A stretch of DNA of 64,000 nucleotides from the NCBI GenBank assembly GCA_026417295.1, contig JAOADN010000003.1:1-64000 (forward strand), given 5' to 3'. Positions within the stretch are counted from its first letter, which is position 1. The number at the start of each line of letters is the position of its first letter. The position numbers and the translations under genes were made by a program. Positions 27,838 through 39,458 of this stretch are shown in pieces. Below the pieces are notes generated by a model. It was not told the origin of the DNA, did not search any database, and saw only the letters and a program-made list of their open reading frames with translations. This DNA is from Paracoccaceae bacterium (lineage in GTDB: Bacteria; Pseudomonadota; Alphaproteobacteria; Rhodobacterales; Rhodobacteraceae).

Positions 27838-28908
27838 ATGTTCAACTACTTCATCAGACGTCTGCTTGCGGCGGTGCCGACGCTGCTGCTGATCAGCTTC
27901 GTGATCTTTCTGGTCGTCGATCTGGCCCCCGGCAGCCCGATGTCCGAGATCCCGCTGACGGTGCCGCCCGACGTGCGGCAGAAGATGATCGAGGCCATGG
28001 GCGCGGACAAGCCGATGCTGGTGCGCTATGTCATCTGGCTTCTGCAGTTCTTCGTGGTCGAGACGGGCTGGGCGATCCAGAACCTGACCGGCTGGGGCGT
28101 GATCGACGCGATCACCCCGGCCATGCAGAAGGTGATGCGCCTTCTGCTGAACTCGGAGACCTACGAATTCACCGGCCAGCGCATCATCTCGTGGCAGTCG
28201 AAGGTGCCGGTGTTCCAGATCATCGGCGAACGCCTGCCCCAGACGCTGACGGTGGTGGGCACGGCCTATCTGATCGGCGTGCTGATCGCGCTGCCCATCG
28301 GCATCTATTCGGCCTATCGGCAGTATTCCTGGTTCGATCAGGGAGGCACCTTCTTCTCGATGGTCGGCTATTCGGTACCGACCTTCTTCACCGGCAACGT
28401 GCTGATCCTGATCTTCGCGATCCGCCTTGGCTGGTTCCCGACGATCTACGACACCAATCTCAGCGTCACAGACTGGGCGAGCTTCAAGGCCTTTGTCCGG
28501 CAGATGGCGCTGCCGGTGACGGTCCTGGCGCTGTTCAATGCGGCAGAGATCAGCCGCTACACGCGTTCGTCCGTGCTGGAGAACCTTGGTCAGGATTACG
28601 TGCGCACGGCGCGGGCCAAGGGCATGGGAGAGGGCAAGGTCGTCCTGGCCCATGTCCTGCGCAACTCGCTGATTCCGGTCGTCACCATCGTCGCCCTCGG
28701 CGTTCCGACGATCTTCGGGGGTGCGATCGTCACCGAGCAGATCTTCAAGATCAACGGCATCGGGGCGGCGCTGATCGGGGCGATCAACGTCAGCGACCTG
28801 CCGACGGTGCAGACCGTGACCTTCATCTTCGCGGTGCTGATCGTGCTGTTCAACCTGATCGCCGATATCCTTTACGGCATCCTCGACCCGCGGATCCGCT
28901 ATGACTGA
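27838..28908 (+). CDS. ABC transporter permease, DppB type
   Basis: Inner-membrane permease of 356 residues with the usual first helix (FNYFIRRLLAAVPTLLLISF), a large periplasmic loop and the EAA-type loop RTARAKGMGEGKVVLAHVLRN (about 258-278) contacting the ATPase. The C-terminus ends in ADILYGILDPRIRYD, the DppB/OppB signature. Its stop region overlaps the next permease start by eight bases. It is separated from the binding-protein gene by the stem-loop at 27771-27804. Confidence 0.93.
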   Translation: MFNYFIRRLLAAVPTLLLISFVIFLVVDLAPGSPMSEIPLTVPPDVRQKMIEAMGADKPMLVRYVIWLLQFFVVETGWAIQNLTGWGVIDAITPAMQKVMRLLLNSETYEFTGQRIISWQSKVPVFQIIGERLPQTLTVVGTAYLIGVLIALPIGIYSAYRQYSWFDQGGTFFSMVGYSVPTFFTGNVLILIFAIRLGWFPTIYDTNLSVTDWASFKAFVRQMALPVTVLALFNAAEISRYTRSSVLENLGQDYVRTARAKGMGEGKVVLAHVLRNSLIPVVTIVALGVPTIFGGAIVTEQIFKINGIGAALIGAINVSDLPTVQTVTFIFAVLIVLFNLIADILYGILDPRIRYD

Positions 28909-29863
28909 CGCCCCCGCACCCGCACCGGGCACGCCGGCCGCATCGCCCGCGCCAGAGAAGCTGGACCGTCCGCGCAGCCCATGGGGCGATGTCTGGTTCC
29001 AGTTCCGCAAGCACAGGGGCGCCATGGTCGCGGCCTGCGTCCTGGGCTTCCTGATCGTCTTCGTGCTGGTCGGCCCCCTGATCTGGCGGATCGACCCGAA
29101 CTTCATCGAGCCGGACACGGCCAAGATGTTCAAGCTGCGGAACAAGCCGCCGAGCCTTGCCCATCCGATGGGCACAGACCAGCTTGGCCGCGACATGCTG
29201 GCGCGCATGATGTTCGGCGGGCGTGTGTCGCTGGCGGTGGGGCTGGTCGCGATGTTCGTGGCGATCTTCATCGGCACGGCGGTCGGCGTGATGGCGGGGT
29301 TCTTCCGCCGTCTCGACGGAATCCTGATGCGGTTGACCGACCTGTTCCTGGCGCTGCCGCTCCTGCCGCTGCTTCTGGTCCTGATGATGCTGTTCCGCGA
29401 CCCGGTGGCGCGCACGCTGGGCCCGCGGTTCGGGACCTTCCTGCTGATCGTCCTGGCGATCGGCGTGACCTCGTGGATGTCGGCCTCGCGCGTGGTCCGC
29501 GGCGAGGTGCTGGCGCTGAAGGAACGCGAATACGTCCTGGCGGCGCGGTCGATCGGGCTGCCCAACCGGCGCATCATCCTGCGCCACATCCTGCCCAATG
29601 TCCTGTCGCCGGTGCTGGTGGCGGCGACGCTTGGCATCGCCGGCGCGATCATCACCGAGAGCGTGCTGTCCTTTCTGGGCCTCGGGTTTCCGCCGGACTT
29701 CCCGACCTGGGGGCGGCTTCTCTATGACGGGATCGCCGAGATCCGGTCCTATCCCGAGCGGGTGATCTGGCCGGGGCTGGCGATCTCGCTTACGGTGCTG
29801 TCGGTGAACTACATCGGCGACGGGCTGCGCGACGCGCTGGATCCGCGGATACGCGGCCGCTAG
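28901..29863 (+). CDS. ABC transporter permease, DppC type
   Basis: Second permease of the importer, 320 residues. A proline-rich cytoplasmic N-terminus (about 28 residues) precedes the first membrane helix. The family motif HPMGTDQLGRDMLARMMFGGR is at about 87-107, the EAA-type loop (AARSIGLPNRRIILRHILPN) at about 216-235, and the protein ends GDGLRDALDPRIRGR. Last gene of the five-gene operon. The DUF3422 gene converges on it with a gap of only five bases and no evident terminator. Confidence 0.93.
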   Translation: MTDAPAPAPGTPAASPAPEKLDRPRSPWGDVWFQFRKHRGAMVAACVLGFLIVFVLVGPLIWRIDPNFIEPDTAKMFKLRNKPPSLAHPMGTDQLGRDMLARMMFGGRVSLAVGLVAMFVAIFIGTAVGVMAGFFRRLDGILMRLTDLFLALPLLPLLLVLMMLFRDPVARTLGPRFGTFLLIVLAIGVTSWMSASRVVRGEVLALKEREYVLAARSIGLPNRRIILRHILPNVLSPVLVAATLGIAGAIITESVLSFLGLGFPPDFPTWGRLLYDGIAEIRSYPERVIWPGLAISLTVLSVNYIGDGLRDALDPRIRGR

Positions 29864-29868
29864 CGGGG

Positions 29869-31152
29869 CTATTCGTAGCTGCGGCGCAGGCGGCGGACGG
29901 TCAGCCAGACGGCCAGCACGACGGCCGGCACGAGGGCCGCCATCACCGCGGCCTTCGGCCAGTGCCGCGCCTCGGCGAGGGGGGCGAGGACGTAGCCCGC
30001 GAGGCTGACCGCGTAGTAGCTGATCGCGGCGACCGAGAAGCCCTCGACCGTCTTCTGGAGGCGGAGCTGGAGATCGGCGCGGCGGTCCATGCTTTCCAGA
30101 AGCTTCTGGTTCTGGCGCGAGCGTTCGACATCGACCCGCGTGCGCAGCAGTTCGCCCGCGCGTTCGGCCCGCAGGGAAAGCTGCTCGAGCCGCCTCTCGG
30201 CCGACTTGACGGTGCGCATGGCCGGATCGTAGCGGCGCATCATGAATTCGCCGAAGGTCTGGCGCCCCTCGAAGCGGGTCTCGCGCAGGACGGCGATGCG
30301 CTGGTTGACGATGGCCTCGTAGGCGCCGGTCGCGCCGAAGCGGAAGGCGTGACCGACGGCGAGGGCCTCGAGCTCGGCCGAGATGGCGAGGAGTTCGTGG
30401 AGCGTGGCCTCGGCGTCGCGGCTTTCGTCCGACATCGCCGCGACGAGGGCGGAGAGCTTGGGATCGAGCGCGTTGAGCCTTGCGCCGAGCTCGCGCACGC
30501 GCGGCAGGCCCAGCATCGACATGGCGCGGTAGGTCTCGATCTCGCACAGGCGCTGGACGATGCGGCCGACGCGGCGCCGGCCGGTGCCGGGGCGGACGAA
30601 GACGGCCATGCGCATGTAGCCCGCAGGGTCGATCTGGAAGTCGCAGGCGACGACGGCGGTGCCGTCGACGACGGTCGAGCAGGCGAGGCTTTCGCCGACG
30701 AACCAGTCCTCGAGCCGGGCGGTGACCTCGGCGGGGTCGTCGGGCAGCGCCTCGATGCGGATGAGGATCGCGGCGATGCGCCTGCCCGGCGCGGCGGCCA
30801 GCCATTCGGGGGGGAAGACGTCGGCCGCGTGGGGATCGAAGGGGCGGGCCGAGACGCCGCGGGAGAAGGCCGAGTAGGTCACGAACTCGGTATGGCTCTC
30901 CCATTTCAGGTCGTGCTTGCCGATCGTCGCCGCGTGATGGGTGGCGCCCGGCGGGGGATGGGCGGCCCCGTGCCGGTCGAGCAGGGCCGCGAGATGCGCG
31001 GCATCCCGCCCGCGGTCGCGGTTGGCGGCATCGAGCGGCTCCTTGATCGCGAGGTAGACGCATTGCGACGGCGCCTCGAGCGCCGGGAAGGGGCGCGCGT
31101 GCAGCTCGTTCACGAGCGCGAAGCGCAGGGGATGGTCGTCGATCGGGGTCAT
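29869..31152 (-). CDS. DUF3422 family membrane-anchored protein
   Basis: Protein of 427 residues, full length for DUF3422. The N-terminal part is soluble (HPLRFALVNELHARPFPAL; GKHDLKWESHTEFVTYS), then a helical region with a likely coiled coil (about 310-370), and two transmembrane helices close the C-terminus (about 373-392 and 400-420) before a basic tail. Common in alphaproteobacteria, with no assigned function. The start at 31152 fits the conserved N-terminus. It may be the distal member of a pntA-pntB-MFS transcript, with a 64-bp gap to the MFS gene. Confidence 0.85.
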   Translation of the reverse strand: MTPIDDHPLRFALVNELHARPFPALEAPSQCVYLAIKEPLDAANRDRGRDAAHLAALLDRHGAAHPPPGATHHAATIGKHDLKWESHTEFVTYSAFSRGVSARPFDPHAADVFPPEWLAAAPGRRIAAILIRIEALPDDPAEVTARLEDWFVGESLACSTVVDGTAVVACDFQIDPAGYMRMAVFVRPGTGRRRVGRIVQRLCEIETYRAMSMLGLPRVRELGARLNALDPKLSALVAAMSDESRDAEATLHELLAISAELEALAVGHAFRFGATGAYEAIVNQRIAVLRETRFEGRQTFGEFMMRRYDPAMRTVKSAERRLEQLSLRAERAGELLRTRVDVERSRQNQKLLESMDRRADLQLRLQKTVEGFSVAAISYYAVSLAGYVLAPLAEARHWPKAAVMAALVPAVVLAVWLTVRRLRRSYE

Positions 31153-31216
31153 GGGCCTGACGGTTTCGTCCGAGCCTAGCGCGCGCGGCCGGGAAGGCAA
31201 CACGGAGCGGGCGGGA

Positions 31217-32467
31217 TCAGGCGCCGGTCCGGGGGCCGGACCGGGGGGCGGGGCCGGGCGGCGGCGGGGCCGCGAGGCCGTAGACGGCCAGAAGCCCGCC
31301 CAGCGCGGCCAGCGCGCCGAGCCAGAAGGTTGCGGTGCCGCCGAGCACGGCCCAGACGAGGCCGGCGGCAAGGTTGCCCGCCAGCATCATCGCGCCCGAG
31401 GCGAGGTTGAAGACGCCGAAGGCCGTGCCGCGCAGGGGAAGCGGCGCGGCCCGGGCGACCTCGGCCGAAAGCAGGCCCTGCGTGAGCCCCAGATGGAGCC
31501 CCCAGAGGGCGATCCCGGCGAAGGCGCCGCCGAGCCCCGGCAGACCCGCCAGCGCCGCCTGGGCGAGGACCAGCGCCGCGAGCCCGAGCGCGAGAAGCCC
31601 GCGCTTGCCGATCCGGTCGGAGAGCACCCCCACGGGCCAGGCCGTTGCCGCATAGACGAGGTTGAGCAGGACGAGCACGAGAGGCGCCCAGGCCAGCGCA
31701 AGGCCGGCCCCGGTGGCGCGCAGCACCAGGAACGCCTCGGAGAACCGCGCGAAGGCGAGGATCGCCCCGAGCGCCGTGACCCGCCAGACGCCCGGCCCGA
31801 GGCGCGAAAGCGTTGCCCGGTCGAGGCGGACGGCAGGGGCCGGCGCCCCGGACGGTCCGGGCTGCCGGGGACGCGGTGGCGGTTCGCTGACGAAGCGCCA
31901 CAGGATGAACACCGACAGGGCGGCGGGAATGACGGCGAGGGCGAAGACGAGGCGGATGTCGCCCCCCGACAGGGTCATGACGAGGATGGCGAGGAGCGGA
32001 CCCGTGAAGGCGCCGACCGTATCCATCGACTGGCGCAGGCCGAAGGCGGCCCCCTGACGGTCCGCGGGCGCGAGATCGGCGACGAGCGCGTCGCGCGGCG
32101 CCCCCCTGATGCCCTTGCCGAGGCGGTCGGCAAGCCGCGCCGCCAGCACGACGCCGGCCGAGCCGGCGATGGCGAAGACGGGCTTGGTCAGCGCGGCCAG
32201 GAGGTAGCCCGCCACGGCGAGCGGCTTGCGCCGGCGCATCCTGTCCGACCAGGTGCCCGAGAACACCTTGACGATCTGCGCCGTGGCCTCGCCCAGCCCC
32301 TCGATCAGGCCGAGGACCGCCGGCGAGGCGCCGAGCGTCACGGTGACGAAGACGGGCAGGAGCGCATGGACCATCTCGGAGGAGACGTCCATGAAGAGGC
32401 TGACGAAGCCGAGTGCGACGATGCCGCCGGGCAGCCGCCCGCCGCCGCCGGCCCCGGGCGCCGCCAC
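31217..32467 (-). CDS. Major facilitator superfamily transporter
   Basis: Twelve-helix carrier of 416 residues. The family loop SDRMRRRKPLAVAGYL lies between helices 2 and 3, and a related SDRIGKRGLLALG in the second half. LGKGIRGAPRDALVADL resembles a group of uncharacterised MFS efflux carriers in proteobacteria. It begins with GTG four bases after the pntB stop, so it is probably translated from the pntAB message. Substrate unknown. Confidence 0.85.
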   Translation of the reverse strand: MAAPGAGGGGRLPGGIVALGFVSLFMDVSSEMVHALLPVFVTVTLGASPAVLGLIEGLGEATAQIVKVFSGTWSDRMRRRKPLAVAGYLLAALTKPVFAIAGSAGVVLAARLADRLGKGIRGAPRDALVADLAPADRQGAAFGLRQSMDTVGAFTGPLLAILVMTLSGGDIRLVFALAVIPAALSVFILWRFVSEPPPRPRQPGPSGAPAPAVRLDRATLSRLGPGVWRVTALGAILAFARFSEAFLVLRATGAGLALAWAPLVLVLLNLVYAATAWPVGVLSDRIGKRGLLALGLAALVLAQAALAGLPGLGGAFAGIALWGLHLGLTQGLLSAEVARAAPLPLRGTAFGVFNLASGAMMLAGNLAAGLVWAVLGGTATFWLGALAALGGLLAVYGLAAPPPPGPAPRSGPRTGA

Positions 32468-32471
32468 GGCC

Positions 32472-33851
32472 TCAGCCGATCATCGGCAGGAGACTGTCGA
32501 GGCTCTTCTTCGCATCGCCGAAGAACATGCGCGTGTTCTCCTTGTAGAAGAGCGGATTCTCGATGCCGGAATAGCCCGTGCCCTGGCCGCGCTTGGAGAC
32601 GATGACCTGCTTGGCCTTCCAGACCTCGAGCACGGGCATCCCGGCGATGGGGCTGTTCGGGTCCTCCTGCGCGGCGGGGTTCACGATGTCGTTCGACCCG
32701 ATGACGATGACGACATCCGTCGAGGGGAAGTCGGCGTTGATCTCGTCCATCTCGAGCACGATGTCGTAGGGCACCTTGGCCTCGGCCAGGAGAACGTTCA
32801 TGTGGCCGGGCAGGCGCCCCGCGACCGGGTGGATGGCGAAGCGGACGGTCTTGCCCCTGGCGCGCAGCTTGCGCGTCAGCTCGCTGACGGCCTGCTGCGC
32901 CTGGGCCACCGCCATGCCGTAGCCCGGCACGATGATGACGGATTCGGCATCGTTCAGCGCGGCGGCAACGCCCTCGGCATCGATGGCGACCTGCTCGCCC
33001 GCGATCTCCATCGCCGGGCCGGTCGTGTTGCCGAACCCGCCGAGGATGACGCTGATGAAGGAGCGGTTCATCGCCCTGCACATGATGTAGCTGAGGATGG
33101 CGCCCGAGGCCCCGACCAGCGCGCCGACGACGATGAGAAGGTCGTTGCCGAGCATGAAGCCCGTGGCCGCCGCCGCCCAGCCCGAATAGCTGTTCAGCAT
33201 CGACACCACGACCGGCATGTCGGCCCCGCCGATCGCCATGACGAGATGGGCGCCGAGCGCGAAGGCGATGACCGTCACGAGGAGCACGAGCCAGAGCTGC
33301 CCGGTGATGACGTAGACGACGAGCAGAACGCCCGAGGCGACCAGCATCGCGAGGTTGATCATGTGGCGGCTGGGCAGGAGGAGCGCCTTGCCGTCGATGC
33401 GGCCGGCGAGCTTGCCGAAGGCGACGATCGAGCCGGTGAAGGTGACCGCGCCGATGAAGGCGCCCAGCATGATCTCGACCTTGTGGATGGCGAGCTGGGC
33501 CCCGGTATAGTGGGGCAGTGCCTCGATATGGGTGCCGATCGCGATGAAGACGGCGACGAGGCCGACGAGCGAGTGCATGGCCGCGACGAGCTGCGGCATC
33601 TCGGTCATCTGGACGCGGCTGGCGACATAGAGGCCGAAGACGCCACCCACGGCGAGGAGCGGCAGGAAGAGGAGCGCGTTGACCGAACCCGGCCCGTAGA
33701 GCGTGGCGAGGATGGCGATGGCCATGCCGGCCACCCCGTACCAGACCGACCGCTTGGCGCTTTCCTGGTTGGACAGGCCGCCGAGGGCGAGGATGAACAG
33801 GATCGAGGCGATGACGTAGGCGGCGGCGGTGAAGCCCTGCGAGAATTCCAT
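32472..33851 (-). CDS. pntB: NAD(P) transhydrogenase subunit beta
   Basis: Membrane subunit of 459 residues. The N-terminal half has about eight hydrophobic helices forming the proton channel; the C-terminal domain III binds NADP ([40 protein letters not shown]). With PntA it uses the proton gradient to move hydride from NADH to NADP+, supplying NADPH. It follows pntA after four bases, and an MFS gene follows it almost immediately. Confidence 0.97.
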   Translation of the reverse strand: MEFSQGFTAAAYVIASILFILALGGLSNQESAKRSVWYGVAGMAIAILATLYGPGSVNALLFLPLLAVGGVFGLYVASRVQMTEMPQLVAAMHSLVGLVAVFIAIGTHIEALPHYTGAQLAIHKVEIMLGAFIGAVTFTGSIVAFGKLAGRIDGKALLLPSRHMINLAMLVASGVLLVVYVITGQLWLVLLVTVIAFALGAHLVMAIGGADMPVVVSMLNSYSGWAAAATGFMLGNDLLIVVGALVGASGAILSYIMCRAMNRSFISVILGGFGNTTGPAMEIAGEQVAIDAEGVAAALNDAESVIIVPGYGMAVAQAQQAVSELTRKLRARGKTVRFAIHPVAGRLPGHMNVLLAEAKVPYDIVLEMDEINADFPSTDVVIVIGSNDIVNPAAQEDPNSPIAGMPVLEVWKAKQVIVSKRGQGTGYSGIENPLFYKENTRMFFGDAKKSLDSLLPMIG

Positions 33852-33855
33852 GGCC

Positions 33856-35415
33856 TCAGCTCCGCTTGAACATCATGAGCATGCGGCGCGTGACCGCGAA
33901 GCCGCCGAAGATGTTGATCCCGGTCATCACCACGCAGAGCGCGGCGAGCAGTGTGACGAACCAGCTGAGCGAGCCGGTCTGCAGGATCGCCCCGACGACG
34001 ACGATCGAGGAGATGGCGTTGGTGATCGCCATGAGCGGCGTATGCAGCGAGTGGCTGACGTTCCAGATGACCTGGAAGCCGACGAAGACGGCGAGCGAGA
34101 AGACGATCATGTGCTGCATGAACTCGCCCGGCGCGTAGAGGCCGAGAAGCCCGAGCAGCACCGCGCCGACGACGATCATGGCGATCTGGCGGCGGCCCCT
34201 GGCCCGTTCGACGGCGACCGGATCGGGGGGCGGGGCGGCCTCGGCCTTTGGCCTGGGCTTCGCCGCTGCGATCGCCTGGACCTTCGGCGGCGGCGGCGGG
34301 AAGGTGACGGCGCCGGCATGGGTGACGGTGGCGCCGCGGATCACGTCGTCCTCCATGTCGTGGACGATGGTGCCGTCCTTCTTCGGCGTCAGGTCGGCGA
34401 GGAAGTGGCGGATGTTGGTGGCATAGAGCGCGGAGGCCTGGGTCGCCATGCGGCTGGGGAAGTCGGTGTAGCCGATGATGGTGACGCCGCCGGCGGTGAC
34501 GATCTTCTGGTCGGGCACGGTGAGGTCGCAGTTGCCGCCGCGTTCGGCGGCGAGGTCGACGATGACCGAGCCCGGCTTCATCATCGCCACCATGTCCTCG
34601 GTCCAAAGCTTGGGCGCCGGGCGGCCGGGGATCAGCGCGGTGGTGATGACGATGTCCATGCCGGGGGCGAGCTCGCGGAACCTGGCCAGCTGCTTCTCGC
34701 GGAACTCGGGGCTGGAGGGGGCGGCGTAGCCGCCGGTGGCCGCGCCGTCCTGCGTCGGCTCGAATTCCAGGAAGACGAAGGAGGCGCCCATCGATTCGAT
34801 CTGCTCGGCGACCTCGGGGCGGACGTCGAAGGCGTGGACGACGGCACCGAGCGAGACGGCGGTGCCGATCGCGGCAAGGCCCGCGACCCCGGCGCCGACG
34901 ACGAGGACCTGCGCCGGCGGCACCTTGCCCGCCGCGGTCACCTGGCCGGTGAGGAAGCGGCCGAAATTGCCCGCCGCCTCGATCACCGCGCGGTAGCCGG
35001 CGATGTTGGCCATCGAGGAGAGCGCGTCCATCTTCTGCGCCCGGCTGATCCGGGGGACCATGTCCATGGCGATGGTGGTCGCCCCCATGCGCCGGCAGGT
35101 CTCGAGCAGGGCCTCGTTCTGGGCCGGCCAGAAGAAGGAGATGAGCGTCTGGCCCTCGCGCAGGCGCTTGGCCTCGGCCTCGGTGGGCGGGCGCACCTTG
35201 GCGACGACGTCGGCCTCCTTCCAGAGCGCGGCGGCGGTGCGCAGGACGCGGACGCCGGCGGCCTCGTAGGCGGCATCGTCGAAGCCCGCGGCCAGGCCCG
35301 CGCCCGTCTCGATCAGGCATTCGTGGCCGAGTTTCCGGATCTGGATGGCGCTGTCGGGCGTCATCGCGACGCGCGCTTCGCCCTCGGCCGTCTCCTTCGG
35401 CGTTCCGATCTTCAC
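33856..35415 (-). CDS. pntA: NAD(P) transhydrogenase subunit alpha
   Basis: Subunit of 519 residues. The alanine-dehydrogenase-like NAD-binding domain I begins [19 protein letters not shown] and carries the NAD motif [15 protein letters not shown]. It is joined to three to four C-terminal membrane helices (about 425-519), the one-chain alpha arrangement of E. coli (510 residues), whereas many alphaproteobacteria split alpha into PntAA/PntAB. The GTG start at 35415 is chosen over an upstream ATG because GGAGGGG lies about seven bases before it and the family N-terminus starts there. Confidence 0.96.
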   Translation of the reverse strand: MKIGTPKETAEGEARVAMTPDSAIQIRKLGHECLIETGAGLAAGFDDAAYEAAGVRVLRTAAALWKEADVVAKVRPPTEAEAKRLREGQTLISFFWPAQNEALLETCRRMGATTIAMDMVPRISRAQKMDALSSMANIAGYRAVIEAAGNFGRFLTGQVTAAGKVPPAQVLVVGAGVAGLAAIGTAVSLGAVVHAFDVRPEVAEQIESMGASFVFLEFEPTQDGAATGGYAAPSSPEFREKQLARFRELAPGMDIVITTALIPGRPAPKLWTEDMVAMMKPGSVIVDLAAERGGNCDLTVPDQKIVTAGGVTIIGYTDFPSRMATQASALYATNIRHFLADLTPKKDGTIVHDMEDDVIRGATVTHAGAVTFPPPPPKVQAIAAAKPRPKAEAAPPPDPVAVERARGRRQIAMIVVGAVLLGLLGLYAPGEFMQHMIVFSLAVFVGFQVIWNVSHSLHTPLMAITNAISSIVVVGAILQTGSLSWFVTLLAALCVVMTGINIFGGFAVTRRMLMMFKRS

Positions 35416-35472
35416 CGCTGTCCCCTCCGGCGAGCCCAGCGCCCCGGCGGGGGCGCGACGTTGACCTTGTTC

Positions 35473-35502
35473 CACATAGCATCGCGCAAGAATGTTTCAC
35501 AA
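35473..35502 (-). promoter_or_regulatory. Candidate pntAB promoter
   Basis: On the minus strand TTGTGA (35502-35497) and TATGTG (35478-35473) are separated by 18 bp, in the least GC-rich part of the gap upstream of pntA. A small GCGCCCC/GGGGCGC hairpin (35439-35456) would lie in the leader, upstream of the GGAGGGG site. Assigned by eye only. Confidence 0.35.
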
Positions 35503-35543
35503 CGCCATTGTGCCGGGCGGCGGGCGGGGCCGCGGCGGCGGCC

Positions 35544-35993
35544 TCAGAGCCAGCGCCGGGTGCGGCCTGCCCAGGCGTCGAAGGCCGGGCCGAAGGCGGC
35601 CCGCAGGCGCGCCTCCTCGGCACGGATGAAGCGGCGGTCGATGAAGGCCATGAAGGCGGGCACGAGGAGGAGCGCGAGGGGCGCCTGCCAGAGCAGCGCG
35701 AGGCCCGCGAGGATCAGCGCGTCGCCGAGGTAGATCGGATTCCGCGTCAGGCGGAAGACGCCCGTGGTGACGAGCGCGGAAGGCTCGCGCCGCGGCACGA
35801 CGGTGGTGCGCGCGCGGGCGAATTCGCGGAGCGCGGCGAGGAAGAGGGCGATGCCGGCGCCGAGCAGGATCGTGCCGAGCGCCGGCGCGAAGGGCAGCGG
35901 CATGGGCCAGCCGTGGCCGAGCCACCAGGCGATGGCGAGGCAGAGCGCCAGCCAGACGGGCGGGATGTCGACGAGGTCGAGGGGCGGCTTCAT
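35544..35993 (-). CDS. Isoprenylcysteine methyltransferase-family membrane protein
   Basis: Integral membrane protein of 149 residues with about four hydrophobic stretches. The C-terminal SAM-binding signature is present: GVFRLTRNPIYLGD (about 86-99) followed by the RRFIRAEEARLRAAFGPAFD region. Related bacterial proteins methylate unknown phospholipids or isoprenoid-linked substrates. The start at 35993 gives the expected N-terminus. Single gene, downstream of glmS on the same strand but separated from it by a dispersed repeat. Confidence 0.82.
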   Translation of the reverse strand: MKPPLDLVDIPPVWLALCLAIAWWLGHGWPMPLPFAPALGTILLGAGIALFLAALREFARARTTVVPRREPSALVTTGVFRLTRNPIYLGDALILAGLALLWQAPLALLLVPAFMAFIDRRFIRAEEARLRAAFGPAFDAWAGRTRRWL

Positions 35994-36022
35994 GCCCGGC
36001 ACCGCGCGACCGGCGGGGCGGG

Positions 36023-36076
36023 CCGAGGGGGCGCTGCCCCCTCGGTCTCCCCCGGAGTATTTCGGCCAGGATGAAG
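36023..36076. repeat. Dispersed hairpin-plus-tail repeat, copy 2
   Basis: The stem CCGAGGGGG / CCCCCTCGG (36023-36045, loop CGCTG) is followed by TCTCCCCCGGAGTATTTCGG, CCAGG and ATGAAG. It lies in the gap between glmS and the isoprenylcysteine-methyltransferase-like gene, antisense to both. The layout, hairpin then a GGAGTATTT tail, matches copies 1 and 3. Confidence 0.6.
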
Positions 36077-36126
36077 GGAGGGGCCGGGGGCGCCGCGGCG
36101 GGCGCGGCAGGGGGGAGGCGCGCCCG

Positions 36127-37941
<1,815 letters not shown>

Positions 37942-39336
37942 CTACGCCTCGTCCTTCCGCAAACCCACCTGTCCGGCCGTGTCCTGGCCGGCCGCATCCT
38001 TCACCCGGCGCGCCTTCTGCTCGCGGAGCCGGTCCATCAGCCTGACCGCCAGCCCCGGCCGGTTCACCTGCGCGGCCCGGGCGATCGCCAGCGCGCCGTC
38101 GGGCACGTCGCCGGTGATGACCGCGCCGGATGCCGTCATCGCGCGGTCGCCGATGCGGACAGGGGCGACGAGCATCGTGTCGGAGCCGATGAAGGCCGCG
38201 CGGCCGATCACCGTGCGGTGCTTCATGACGCCGTCGTAGTTGCAGGTGATGGTGCCCGCACCGATGTTGGTGCCCGCGCCCACCTCGGCGTCGCCGAGAT
38301 AGGTGAGGTGGTTGGCCTTCACCCCGTCGCCGAGGACGGCGTTCTTGACCTCGACGAAGTTGCCGACATGGGCGCCCTCGCCGAGTTCGGTGCCCGGGCG
38401 CAGCCGCGCGAAGGGGCCGACGCGGGCCCCCGCGCCGACATGGCAGCCCTCGAGATGCGAGAAGGCGAGGATCTCGGCGCCGGATTCCACCGTGACGCCG
38501 GGGCCGAAGACGACATGGGGGCCGATCGTGCTGTCGCGGCCGATCACCGTGTCGAAGGCGAGGAAGACCGTCTCGGGGGCCACCAGCGTGACCCCGTCGT
38601 CGAGCAGGGCGGCGCGGGCGCGGGCCTGGAAGGCGGCCTCGGCGCGGGCGAGCTCGGCGCGCGAGTTGACGCCGAGCGTCTCGTCCTCGGGGCAGGTCAC
38701 GACCCCGGCGGCAAGGCCGCGGGCGCGGGCGGCCGCGACGATGTCGGTCAGGTAGTATTCGAGAGCGGCGTTGTCGTTGGTCAGGCCGGACACGAGATCG
38801 GCCAGCAGGTCCGCGTCGCAGGCAAGGACGCCCGAATTGCACAGGTCGATCGCGCGTTCCTCCTCGGTCGCGTCCTTCCATTCGACGATCCGCTCGAGGG
38901 CGGCGCCCCGCGTGACCAGCCGCCCGTAACGTCCGGGATCGCGGGGGCGGAAGCCCAGGACGGTGACGTCGGCCTTGTGCGCCACCAGGGCGGCCAGCGT
39001 CTCGGGGCGGATGAAGGGCGTGTCGCCGTAGAGGACGACGACCCTGCCGCGGAAGCCGGCAAGGGCGGGCAGGGCCTGCGCCACGGCATGGCCGGTGCCG
39101 AGCTGGCGGTCCTGGATGACCACCTCGACGCCCTCGTCGAAGGCGCGGGCGGCGGCGGCCACTTCCGCGGCGCCGGTGCCGGCGACGACGATCCTGCGCT
39201 CGGGCGCGAGGCTGGCGCCGGCGGCCAGCGCATGGACGATGAGCGGCGCCCCGGCGACCCGGTGCAGGACCTTGGGCAGGTCCGAGTTCATCCGCGTGCC
39301 CTGGCCGGCGGCAAGCAAGATCAGCGCGATACCCAT
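37942..39336 (-). CDS. glmU: Bifunctional GlcNAc-1-P uridylyltransferase / GlcN-1-P acetyltransferase
   Basis: Protein of 464 residues. The N-terminal uridylyltransferase has LLAAGQGTRMNSDLPKVLH (7-25), QLGTGHAV and YGDTPF. The C-terminal left-handed beta-helix carries hexapeptide repeats (GPFARLRPGTELGEGAHVGN, GAGTNIGAGTITCNYDG). The two domains acetylate glucosamine-1-phosphate and uridylylate it to UDP-GlcNAc for peptidoglycan and lipopolysaccharide. ATG 39336 fits the family start. Its stop abuts the glmS start codon; gph lies divergently upstream. Confidence 0.97.
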   Translation of the reverse strand: MGIALILLAAGQGTRMNSDLPKVLHRVAGAPLIVHALAAGASLAPERRIVVAGTGAAEVAAAARAFDEGVEVVIQDRQLGTGHAVAQALPALAGFRGRVVVLYGDTPFIRPETLAALVAHKADVTVLGFRPRDPGRYGRLVTRGAALERIVEWKDATEEERAIDLCNSGVLACDADLLADLVSGLTNDNAALEYYLTDIVAAARARGLAAGVVTCPEDETLGVNSRAELARAEAAFQARARAALLDDGVTLVAPETVFLAFDTVIGRDSTIGPHVVFGPGVTVESGAEILAFSHLEGCHVGAGARVGPFARLRPGTELGEGAHVGNFVEVKNAVLGDGVKANHLTYLGDAEVGAGTNIGAGTITCNYDGVMKHRTVIGRAAFIGSDTMLVAPVRIGDRAMTASGAVITGDVPDGALAIARAAQVNRPGLAVRLMDRLREQKARRVKDAAGQDTAGQVGLRKDEA

Positions 39337-39458
39337 CGTCGGCCCTTTCCCTGGCGCGGCGCAGGTTCTACCGAAGGGCGAGGGCGTCGCAAGAGCGGGG
39401 CGGATCAAAAGACCTTTCGCCAGGTTACAATCGGGAGGATCGGCGGAAATTGGGGCAG

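Noticed and set aside
26059-29655. A 1198-codon open frame on the minus strand under the dpp-like genes
   Set aside because: High GC removes stop codons in antisense frames. The translation is compositionally odd and matches nothing, while the plus-strand frames give clear transporter subunits.
33605-35623. Long minus-strand frame running over pntA and pntB
   Set aside because: Arg/Pro-rich translation typical of an out-of-frame reading; the pntAB frames explain the region.
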